From Ignavibacteriales bacterium (lineage in GTDB: Bacteria; Bacteroidota; Ignavibacteria; Ignavibacteriales; Melioribacteraceae), in assembly GCA_007280825.1 (NCBI GenBank), contig QYQI01000028.1:1-10377 (forward strand): 10,377 nt of DNA, read 5' to 3'. The notes below the pieces were generated by a model. The model did not search any database and was not told the origin of the DNA. It worked only from the letters and a program-made list of their open reading frames with translations. This document shows positions 1 to 6,899 of the stretch, piece after piece. Positions within the stretch are counted from its first letter, which is position 1, and every line of letters starts with the position of its first letter. The position numbers and the translations under genes are program-made.

Positions 1-41
1 ATTCAAATAAAAAGAAATCTTGCAAAAAAGGACATATTTTT

Positions 42-136
42 AATTAAATCGGATAATAAAGACCCGCTTTTCTTTTTGCTTGACTTTCTAAACAATAAAC
101 CCGTAGTTTTAATCAGAATAATTAATCCGATAATAA
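42..136 (+). promoter_or_regulatory. Repeated A/T-rich motif with ATCSGAT core upstream of rrf2
   Basis: Two nearly identical segments lie at 42-59 (AATTAAATCGGATAATAA) and 120-136 (AATTAATCCGATAATAA). They differ by one inserted A and one G/C change inside an almost palindromic ATC-S-GAT core. The second copy ends just before the proposed GTG start. Such paired sites could be operators for an autoregulating Rrf2 protein. The functional reading is inference, and chance similarity in AT-rich DNA is possible. Confidence 0.25.
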
Positions 137-138
137 TT

Positions 139-561
139 GTGTACAGCAATAAATTAAAATACGGAATGCAATCTCTGTTGTATATGAAAAGATTTAAAAG
201 AAATCATGTATTTTCTGCTGCGTACATTTCTGAACAATTGCAAATTCCTAAGGAATTCATTTCGAAAATATTACAGACTCTTGCGCTGAAGGGAATTTTA
301 ATCTCGAAAAAAGGTAAGGGCGGCGGATTTTCTTTTGCTGTTAATCCTCAACAAATAAAATTAAAAACTATTTTCGATTCTCTTGGACATACCAAAAAAT
401 TTGAAAAATGTTTGTTCGGCAGGGATGTTGATCCCTGTTCCGAAGAAGAATGTATGGTCTGCTCGTTATGGACAACATTTAACAAAGAAATGACTTATAT
501 AATTAATAACCACACTCTTGGAAATTTATGCTTGAGGTTAGAAACTGATTTCAATAATTAA
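139..561 (+). CDS. Rrf2-family transcriptional regulator, probable nos operon regulator
   Basis: Predicted winged-helix DNA-binding regulator of the Rrf2 family (NsrR, IscR, RirA relatives), which often senses NO or Fe-S status. From a GTG at 139 it is 140 residues. The N-terminus (SNKLKYGMQSLLYM) matches the family start. The helix-turn-helix with IPKEFISKILQTL lies near residues 36-48 and the wing GKGGGF near 59-64. Four cysteines follow, C91, C100, C105 and C108 (C-x8-C-x4-C-x2-C), plausible Fe-S ligands but spaced unlike IscR or NsrR. The frame also has a TTG at 76 and stays open to position 1. I chose 139 because family homology, including the second Rrf2 protein in this window, begins there, although no good ribosome site precedes it. 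It lies 43 bp before the cytochrome gene and is probably the first gene of the operon. The signal sensed is inferred, not shown. Confidence 0.82.
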   Translation: MYSNKLKYGMQSLLYMKRFKRNHVFSAAYISEQLQIPKEFISKILQTLALKGILISKKGKGGGFSFAVNPQQIKLKTIFDSLGHTKKFEKCLFGRDVDPCSEEECMVCSLWTTFNKEMTYIINNHTLGNLCLRLETDFNN

Positions 562-604
562 AAATGAATAACATAAAATTTTACAATAATAACAAGGAGA
601 CACA

Positions 605-1072
605 ATGAAGAAGTTGTTTTTCATAACAGCCGTTTCTATTCTGCTTTTTGGTGCATGCGGAGAAAATAAATCCGGAGCCGATGTAGAAACGGCAAAGAAA
701 GAAAAGATGGCAAAGATTTTTGGACTAACTGTTTTCGAACTGGATAATGGAATTGGGCCAATAAAAGAGAAATTAAATCTTGGTCCAATTGATTCGAAAA
801 TAGTTGAAACCGGGAGAAAATTATTCGATGCAAAATGCTCTCAGTGCCATAAGTTAGATGAACGCTACACAGGACCAGCTCAGAGAGATCTTATTAAACG
901 AAGATCCCCGGAGTATATAATGAATATGATTTTAAATCCCGTTGAGATGGTTGCAAGACATCCGGAGGCAAAAAAAATGTTTGCTCAATACCCGACTCAG
1001 ATGCCATTTCAAAACGTAACACAAGATGATGCGCGAATGATGCTTGAATATTTTAGATCATTAATTAAATAA
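605..1072 (+). CDS. Lipoprotein monoheme cytochrome c, putative electron donor to NosZ
   Basis: Predicted periplasmic class I cytochrome c of 155 residues, anchored by an N-terminal lipid. A short signal peptide ends in FGAC, with C18 as the likely lipidated cysteine. A charged linker and a helical region follow. The heme site CSQCH is at residues 78-82 and the likely axial methionine is M123 in TQMPF. Only one CxxCH is present. An AAGGAG ribosome site at 594-599 sits 5 nt before the ATG. The gene lies 26 bp upstream of nosZ. Clade II nos clusters usually carry c-type cytochromes (NosC1/NosC2), and some NosZ proteins, as in Wolinella, have a fused C-terminal heme domain. Here the domain is separate, so this protein is a natural donor to the CuA site. 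That partnership is inferred from position. Confidence 0.88.
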   Translation: MKKLFFITAVSILLFGACGENKSGADVETAKKEKMAKIFGLTVFELDNGIGPIKEKLNLGPIDSKIVETGRKLFDAKCSQCHKLDERYTGPAQRDLIKRRSPEYIMNMILNPVEMVARHPEAKKMFAQYPTQMPFQNVTQDDARMMLEYFRSLIK

Positions 1073-1098
1073 AAATTCAAATAATTAAAGGAGATGCA

Positions 1099-3042
1099 AT
1101 GAAAAAGAAAAATTTTCTATTTGTAATCGTTCCGGTATTATTGTTAGGAGCAATTCTATATAATTGTTCTAATTCCAATAACGCAGGTAACTTTAGCGAT
1201 GCTGCTTCTAAAGTGTATGTGGCACCGGGAACACATGATGAATTTTACGCATTTATGTCGGGAGGATTTAGCGGGCAAGTTTCCGTTTATGGACTTCCCT
1301 CCGGCAGATTATTTAGAGTTATTAGTGTCTTCTCGCAAAATCCGGAAACAGGTTATGGATATTCCGAAGAATCCAAGCCTATGTTGAATACTTCATACGG
1401 CAATATTCCTTGGGATGATGCACATCATCCGGAGCTTTCACAAACCGATGGTATTCCTGATGGAAGATGGTTATTTATAAATGGGAATAACACACCAAGA
1501 ATTGCTAGAATAGATTTAAAATCATTCGAGACCGCAGAAATTATTGAGATCCCAAACTCGGCAGGAAATCATGGTTCTCCTTTTGTTACAGAGAATAATG
1601 AATATGTTGTTGCTGCAACAAGATTCAGCATCCCGATTCCGCAAAAAGATGTTCCAATATCTTCATACAAAGAGAATTTTAAAGGAACATTATCTTTCAT
1701 AAGGACAGATCCTCAAACCGGGAAAATGAGTTTAGCATTTCAAATTCTAGTTCCGGGCTTTGATTATGATTTAGCACATGCAGGCAAAGGCGTATCTCAC
1801 GGATGGGCATTCTTTTCCTGTTACAACACCGAACAAGCTAACACTTTATTAGAAATCAATGCTTCACAAAATGATAAAGATTTTGTAGCTGCAGTAAATT
1901 GGAAAGCTGCAGAAAAATATTTAGCTCAAGGAAAAGGAAAAACTGTTAGTAGCGAGTATTACAGAAATTATTTCGATGAGGAAAAACATTTAGCAGTTTC
2001 AGAAAAAAATTCTCAAGTAACAATATTAGATCCTAAAGATTGCCCCGGTTTGATTTATTATCTGCCTACTCCAAAATCACCGCACGGAGTAAATATTGAT
2101 CCTACCGGCGAATATATTGTTGCAGGAGGAAAATTATCCACAGTTCTTCCGGTACATTCATTCTCTAAAATGTTAAAAGCAATTGAGAATAAAGATTTTA
2201 TCGGAGAAGTAAATGGAATACCGATTCTGAAATATGAATCTGTTATTGCAGGAGAAGTGAAAGATCCGGGATTAGGACCGCTACATACAGAGTTTGACAA
2301 TAATGGTAACGCATATACATCAGCATTTCTTTCTTCAGAAATTGTAAAATGGAAATTAGGAACTTGGGAAGTTCTTGATCGAATCCCAACTTATTACTCA
2401 ATAGGGCATTTGATGATCCCCGGCGGAGACAGCAGAAAACCTTGGGGTAAATATGTTGTGGCATTAAATAAAATTACAAAGGATCGTTATTTGCCTACAG
2501 GTCCCGAACTTACTCAATCAGCCCAGTTGTTCGATATAACCGGAGATAAGATGAAGCTGCTTCTTGATTTCCCTACAATAGGCGAGCCTCATTATGCGCA
2601 AGCTATTCCAGCTAATATTTTAGAAAAGAACTCGAAAAGAATATACGAAATAGAAAAAAATAAAAACCCTTTTGTAACAAAGAGCGAAAAGGAAGCACGT
2701 GTTGAAAGAAAAGGGAATGAGATTCATGTTTATCTCACAACATCAAGAAGTCATTTTAAACCCGATAATATCGAAGGAATCAAAGTTGGCGATAAAGTTT
2801 TCTTTCATGTTACGAACCTGGAACAAGATTGGGATATACCTCACGGATTTGCAATCAAAGGTGCAAATAACTCCGAGTTGTTAGTGATGCCGGGTCAAAC
2901 AAAAACAATCGTTTGGAATCCACAGAAAGAAGGGATTTATCCTTTCTACTGTACAGATTTTTGTTCGGCATTGCATCAAGAAATGCAAGGATATGTAAGA
3001 GTTTCTTCTTCTGGAAGTAACACAAAATTATTGTTTAATTAA
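1099..3042 (+). CDS. nosZ: Nitrous oxide reductase, clade II (Sec-type) NosZ
   Basis: Periplasmic multicopper enzyme reducing N2O to N2, 647 residues. The N-terminal part is the seven-bladed propeller that holds CuZ. All seven expected histidine ligands are visible: H109 and H110 (DDAHHP), H158 (GNHGSP), H329 (SPHG), H396 (GPLHT), H437 (GHL) and H498 (EPHY). The C-terminal cupredoxin domain, from about 535, holds CuA: H582, C618, C622, H626 and M629 in CTDFCSALHQEM. The CTDFC and HQEM wording is typical of clade II; clade I usually has a Trp in place of the Asp. There is no twin-arginine motif, and the N-terminus is KKK plus one hydrophobic stretch, so export is by Sec. A cysteine at 23 followed by a Ser/Asn-rich linker suggests a possible lipid anchor, though LYNC is a poor lipobox. 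There is no fused heme domain. An AAAGGAG site lies at 1087-1093. The gene appears intact and catalytically complete. Confidence 0.97.
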   Translation: MKKKNFLFVIVPVLLLGAILYNCSNSNNAGNFSDAASKVYVAPGTHDEFYAFMSGGFSGQVSVYGLPSGRLFRVISVFSQNPETGYGYSEESKPMLNTSYGNIPWDDAHHPELSQTDGIPDGRWLFINGNNTPRIARIDLKSFETAEIIEIPNSAGNHGSPFVTENNEYVVAATRFSIPIPQKDVPISSYKENFKGTLSFIRTDPQTGKMSLAFQILVPGFDYDLAHAGKGVSHGWAFFSCYNTEQANTLLEINASQNDKDFVAAVNWKAAEKYLAQGKGKTVSSEYYRNYFDEEKHLAVSEKNSQVTILDPKDCPGLIYYLPTPKSPHGVNIDPTGEYIVAGGKLSTVLPVHSFSKMLKAIENKDFIGEVNGIPILKYESVIAGEVKDPGLGPLHTEFDNNGNAYTSAFLSSEIVKWKLGTWEVLDRIPTYYSIGHLMIPGGDSRKPWGKYVVALNKITKDRYLPTGPELTQSAQLFDITGDKMKLLLDFPTIGEPHYAQAIPANILEKNSKRIYEIEKNKNPFVTKSEKEARVERKGNEIHVYLTTSRSHFKPDNIEGIKVGDKVFFHVTNLEQDWDIPHGFAIKGANNSELLVMPGQTKTIVWNPQKEGIYPFYCTDFCSALHQEMQGYVRVSSSGSNTKLLFN

Positions 3043-3089
3043 TAGTAAAAATACTTGGGAATAGATTCCGTTAATTATAGGAAATTGGG

Positions 3090-3674
3090 ATGAAAAAGAA
3101 ATCTAGAATAATGTTTTTGATAGCTACGCTTTTATTAATTGGTTTATATTTCTTTCCGATATGGAATATTGATTTAACCGCGCCACAATACCCCGAAGGG
3201 ATTGGCTTGAGAATTTGGATAAATCAAATAACCGGCGCAAAAGAATTTGATCTCAAAAATCTTAATGGCTTAAACCATTATATCGGAATGAAAAAAATTG
3301 AACCGGAATCTATTCCCGAATTAAAAATAATGCCCTACATTATTGCCGGTTTTATACTCTTTGGATTTATTACGTTTCTATTAAAGAATAGGAAAGTTTT
3401 AGTATTGTGGATTATACTACTTATTACCGTTCTGGGAATTGGTCTATATGATTATTATTTGTGGGGATATGATTACGGACATAATCTAAATCCAAACGCA
3501 CCGATTAAAGTTCCCGGTATGACATATCAACCGCCATTTATTGGTGGGAAACAATTGTTAAACATACATGCTGAATCTTTGCCCGGAATTGGTGCATTAC
3601 TAGTTGGAGCATCAATAACTCTTGCAATAGTTTCCTTTTATATTGATCGAAGAAAGAAGATAGAAAAATCATGA
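3090..3674 (+). CDS. Nos-cluster polytopic membrane protein, NosB-like by position
   Basis: A 194-residue protein with four predicted transmembrane helices at about 8-25, 80-98, 103-124 and 165-185. Two hydrophilic stretches, about 26-79 and 125-163, probably face the periplasm. They carry possible metal-binding or functionally conserved residues: the segment GLNHYIGM (H63, M67), YDYGHN (H131), VPGM (M144) and H160 just before the last helix. Clade II nos clusters typically have a membrane protein, NosB, directly after nosZ, and the size, topology and position fit. I recognise no catalytic motif, and its biochemical role is not established. Roles in quinol-side electron transfer or copper handling are both possible. 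It starts 47 bp after nosZ with a weak TAGGAAA site and overlaps nosL by the 4-bp ATGA at 3671-3674, indicating translational coupling. Confidence 0.6.
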   Translation: MKKKSRIMFLIATLLLIGLYFFPIWNIDLTAPQYPEGIGLRIWINQITGAKEFDLKNLNGLNHYIGMKKIEPESIPELKIMPYIIAGFILFGFITFLLKNRKVLVLWIILLITVLGIGLYDYYLWGYDYGHNLNPNAPIKVPGMTYQPPFIGGKQLLNIHAESLPGIGALLVGASITLAIVSFYIDRRKKIEKS

Positions 3675-4132
3675 ACGGCTTAATAAAAAATATACTGATG
3701 CGTTTTTGTTTATTAACTTTTTTCGCTTTGCTTGTCTCTTGCCAAAAATCACCCGAACCTATTGCATACGGTAGTGATGGATGTGAAAATTGCAAGATGA
3801 CTATCTCTGATCCGAAATTTGGCGCGGAATTAATTAACACAAAAGGAAAAATTTATAAGTTTGACTCAGCTGAATGTTTGGCAGCATTCGGAAGAACAAT
3901 AAAACCGGAAGAAATAAATTCTGAATGGGTAACAAATTTTTTAATGCCTGGAGAATTTATAAAAGCCAATGATGCTGCCTTTTTAATAAGTAATAAAATT
4001 AAAAGTCCGATGGGCTTAAACATAAGCGCATTTTCAAATCAAAAAAGTTTAGATGAGATTCGATCAACATCCGGCGAAAAAGCTCTAGACTGGAAAGATG
4101 TTCAGTCATATGTGCAGAATGAGTGGAAGTAA
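3671..4132 (+). CDS. nosL: NosL copper-chaperone lipoprotein
   Basis: Predicted outer- or inner-membrane-anchored periplasmic lipoprotein of 153 residues that delivers Cu(I) for NosZ assembly. The signal peptide ends in LVSC, making C24 the lipidated residue. The copper site CENCKM is at 38-43 (C38, C41, M43). The following text, with KIYKFDSAECL near 60-70 and SPMG near 112-115, is typical of the NosL family. It starts inside the stop of the upstream membrane-protein gene through an ATGA overlap. An alternative internal ATG at 3698 would shorten the signal peptide to MRFCLLTFF, but translational coupling favours 3671. Its last codons overlap the proposed nosD start. Confidence 0.93.
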   Translation: MNGLIKNILMRFCLLTFFALLVSCQKSPEPIAYGSDGCENCKMTISDPKFGAELINTKGKIYKFDSAECLAAFGRTIKPEEINSEWVTNFLMPGEFIKANDAAFLISNKIKSPMGLNISAFSNQKSLDEIRSTSGEKALDWKDVQSYVQNEWK

Positions 4133-5375
4133 AAAGATAGCTTTTGCAATGTTTATATTTTTTTTTCTTGTTTTCATATTCTTAAACCAATTATCCGCAA
4201 AAATTCTTTTAGTCGGGGCAGCACAAAAATATCAGCGCATCAAAACGGCAATTGCCGCCGCAACAAAGGGCGATACTGTTTTAGTAAATAGCGGATACTA
4301 TTCCGAAGGAACAATAACTTTAACAAAATCAATAACTATTCTCGGAAAAGATTATCCAGTCATTTCCGGAGAGGGTAAAACTGAAATATTATTAGTAAAA
4401 ACTGACGGCGTTATGATAAAAGGAATAACATTTTCAAATGCGGGGTTAAGTTTTATACATGATAATGCTGCTATTAAATTAGATAGTGTGAAAAACTGTG
4501 TGATTGAGGGGAATAAGTTCAAAAATAATTTCTTCGGAATATATTTAGCAAAATCTCAACATTGTCAAATTATGAACAACGAAATATCTTCTTCTTCGAT
4601 AAGAGAAACTTATTCCGGAAATGGAATTCATTTATGGTATTGCAGAGATATTACAATTAAAGATAATCATATCAGAGGGCACCGCGACGGTATCTACTTG
4701 GAATTTGTACGACATAGTTTAATCAAAAATAATATCAGCGAAAAAAATGTTCGCTACGGATTACATTTTATGTTTTCCGATAGCTGTAGTTATTCAAATA
4801 ATGTTTTCATAAAAAACGGTGCAGGCGTTGCGGTGATGTACACTCATTATGTTACAATGACAGACAATAAATTTGAACAGAATTGGGGGGGCGGGGCTTA
4901 CGGCCTATTGTTGAAAGAGATCTCCAACAGCAGAATTGAAAATAATTACTTTTACAAAAATTCCAGCGGGATATATCTTGAGGGCTGTACAAGAATAAAA
5001 TCTGCCGGGAATAATTTTATTGAGAACGGCTGGGCTATCAGACTGATGGCAAACTCTATGGAAAATATTTTTGAGCGGAACAATTTTATCGGAAACACTT
5101 TTGATATTTCCACCAACAGTACTAAAAATTATAATACGTTTAACAACAATTATTGGTCGGAATATAAAGGTTATGATTTAAATAAAGATGGTATTGGGGA
5201 CATACCTTATCATCCCGTTAAATTATTTTCTGTTATAACAGAAAGGAACCGTCCAACATTGATTCTACTGAGAAGTTTCTTTGTTGAATTACTAAATATT
5301 GCCGAAACCATTTTTCCGACTTTAACGCCTGAAACCTTAATTGACAAGAATCCGGCAATGCGAAAGTTCTTATGA
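4119..5375 (+). CDS. nosD: NosD, periplasmic beta-helix protein for CuZ maturation
   Basis: Predicted periplasmic right-handed beta-helix protein of the CASH/carbohydrate-binding NosD type. It works with NosF and NosY to insert sulfur or otherwise mature the CuZ centre of NosZ. The body is a ladder of Asn-rich turns such as IKDNHI, IEGNKF and IENNYF, with GIYLE and GIHLWY strands, ending in the family signature NNYWSEYKGYDLNKDGIGD and a hydrophobic C-terminus. The start is ambiguous: in-frame ATG codons lie at 4098, 4110, 4119 and 4149. I prefer 4119 (MSGSKK), which gives 418 residues with a normal charged signal-peptide n-region, a hydrophobic core and LSA near residue 27. The 4098 start would add seven residues. 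The gene overlaps nosL by 14 nt and nosF by the ATGA at 5372-5375. Confidence 0.94.
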   Translation: MSGSKKIAFAMFIFFFLVFIFLNQLSAKILLVGAAQKYQRIKTAIAAATKGDTVLVNSGYYSEGTITLTKSITILGKDYPVISGEGKTEILLVKTDGVMIKGITFSNAGLSFIHDNAAIKLDSVKNCVIEGNKFKNNFFGIYLAKSQHCQIMNNEISSSSIRETYSGNGIHLWYCRDITIKDNHIRGHRDGIYLEFVRHSLIKNNISEKNVRYGLHFMFSDSCSYSNNVFIKNGAGVAVMYTHYVTMTDNKFEQNWGGGAYGLLLKEISNSRIENNYFYKNSSGIYLEGCTRIKSAGNNFIENGWAIRLMANSMENIFERNNFIGNTFDISTNSTKNYNTFNNNYWSEYKGYDLNKDGIGDIPYHPVKLFSVITERNRPTLILLRSFFVELLNIAETIFPTLTPETLIDKNPAMRKFL

Positions 5376-6082
5376 TTACACTAAATAATTACTCGAAACA
5401 ATACGGTTCTCTTAAAGCATTAAGTGAAATTAACTTAAACATTCCCAGCGGATCGTTAACATTTTTGGTCGGGCCCAATGCCTCGGGCAAAACTACGTTA
5501 ATAAAATCTTTATTGGGATTAGTAAAACCAACTTCCGGTAATATTGCTGTTAATGGAATAACATTAAACGGAGATTATGAATATAGAAAAGAGATCGGTT
5601 ATGTTTCTCAAATTGCTAACTTCCCCGATAATTTGACAGTAGATGAAATTTTTAGAATGGTAAAAGATTTAAGAGAGAAGCAAAAAAATTACGATGAGGA
5701 ATTAGTTTCGGGCTTTCAATTAGAACCGGCATTCAACAAACGATTGAAAACTTTATCCGGAGGAACCCGCCAAAAAGTAAATGTTGCGGTTGCGTTTCTC
5801 TTCGATCCTAAAATAATAATATTGGATGAGCCGACTGCCGGATTAGACCCGGTTGCAAGCAGTTTGTTAAAAGATAAAATTCTTAAAGAAAATAAAAAAG
5901 GAAAGACTATCATTTTCACATCACACATTTTAAGCGAGATGGAAGAGCTTGCTCAAAATGTAGTTTTTCTTTTAGAAGGTAAAATATTTTTCAACGGGAC
6001 TGTTAAAGATCTTATTAATTCTACAAATCGACAAAATTTGGAAAGAGCCATTGCTTCAATTATGAATGGTGTACAAAAATGA
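5372..6082 (+). CDS. nosF: NosF ABC transporter ATP-binding protein
   Basis: Cytoplasmic ATPase of the NosDFY maturation system, 236 residues, pairing with the membrane protein NosY. All ABC motifs are intact: Walker A GPNASGKTT (34-42), Q-loop Q80 in YVSQ, signature LSGGT (128-132), Walker B IIILDEP (148-154) with catalytic E153, and the switch histidine H185 in FTSH. The start ATG lies in an ATGA overlap with nosD, and its end overlaps nosY in the same way at 6079-6082, so the three subunits are made in coupled fashion. By motif alone it could be any ABC-2 exporter ATPase; the neighbours fix it as NosF. Confidence 0.95.
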   Translation: MITLNNYSKQYGSLKALSEINLNIPSGSLTFLVGPNASGKTTLIKSLLGLVKPTSGNIAVNGITLNGDYEYRKEIGYVSQIANFPDNLTVDEIFRMVKDLREKQKNYDEELVSGFQLEPAFNKRLKTLSGGTRQKVNVAVAFLFDPKIIILDEPTAGLDPVASSLLKDKILKENKKGKTIIFTSHILSEMEELAQNVVFLLEGKIFFNGTVKDLINSTNRQNLERAIASIMNGVQK

Positions 6083-6870
6083 AAATTCTTTTAAAAATAA
6101 TTAAGTACCAGCTTCATGATCTTTCAAGAAGTAAATGGATAATTATCTACACTACTTTTTTCTTCCTGCTAAGTTATAGTCTTTTTACATTCAATAAAGA
6201 TTTTTCCAGAGTGTTAATCAGTTTGATGAATGTAGTATTAATAATTATCCCGCTTGTTTCAACGATTTTTGGAACCATTCATTATTACAACAGCAAAGAA
6301 TATATAGTCTTTATGCTCTCACAGCCAATTAAGAGAAGTACTTTATTCTTTGGTCTTTATATTGGTCTGGCACTTCCGTTGGCTCTTAGCTTTGTTGTGG
6401 GTACTTCTATACCGATCCTTTTTAATTTGGGAAATATCCATGGCGGTTTTGATGTGCTTATATTTTTATTTATTGCCGGATTCTTCCAAACAATTATTTT
6501 TTGCAGTATCGCTTTTCTAATAGCAACACTAAATGAAAATAAAATGCTCGGTTTAGGTCTTGCTACATTTTCTTGGCTTGCTTTCTCGGCAATTTACGAT
6601 GCGCTAATACTTTTCCTATTACAGATATTACAAGATTATCCTATCGAGAAAATATCTATAATATTAAGTATGCTAAACCCGATAGATCTTGCCAGACTTT
6701 TAGTAATCTTAAAATTAGATATCTCCGCATTAATGGGATACACGGGCGCTGTGTTTCAAAAATTCTTCGGCAGTTCATTAGGAACGATATTATCAATTTT
6801 ATCGCTTATTGTGTGGGCAGTAATTCCATTTTTTATCGGAATAAGAAATTTTTCAAAAAAAGATTTTTAA
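6079..6870 (+). CDS. nosY: NosY ABC-2 type permease
   Basis: Membrane subunit of the NosDFY complex, 263 residues. Six hydrophobic segments are visible at about 20-38, 46-66, 88-114, 125-150, 156-184 and 234-255. The long soluble loop between helices five and six holds the conserved NosY wording NPIDLARLL (200-208) and ALMGYTGAVF (217-226). The N-terminal amphipathic stretch before the first helix is usual for ABC-2 permeases. The start overlaps the nosF stop by ATGA. A 29-bp gap separates it from the ferredoxin-like gene, with no terminator visible in the gap. Confidence 0.95.
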   Translation: MKILLKIIKYQLHDLSRSKWIIIYTTFFFLLSYSLFTFNKDFSRVLISLMNVVLIIIPLVSTIFGTIHYYNSKEYIVFMLSQPIKRSTLFFGLYIGLALPLALSFVVGTSIPILFNLGNIHGGFDVLIFLFIAGFFQTIIFCSIAFLIATLNENKMLGLGLATFSWLAFSAIYDALILFLLQILQDYPIEKISIILSMLNPIDLARLLVILKLDISALMGYTGAVFQKFFGSSLGTILSILSLIVWAVIPFFIGIRNFSKKDF

Positions 6871-6899
6871 TAAATAATTGATTCTAAAAAAGAGAACTT

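Noticed and set aside
1099..1170. Possible Tat signal on NosZ
   Set aside because: No twin arginine is present; the N-terminus is KKK plus one hydrophobic segment, as in clade II Sec-exported NosZ.
3058..3069. Short palindrome GGAATAGATTCC between nosZ and the membrane-protein gene
   Set aside because: Only a 4-pair stem with a 4-nt loop and no T-tract; too weak for a terminator, and the genes on both sides belong together.
6573..6881. Open frame overlapping the end of nosY in another frame
   Set aside because: It shows no domain, its composition is that of a shifted membrane-protein gene, and nosY is intact over the same bases.
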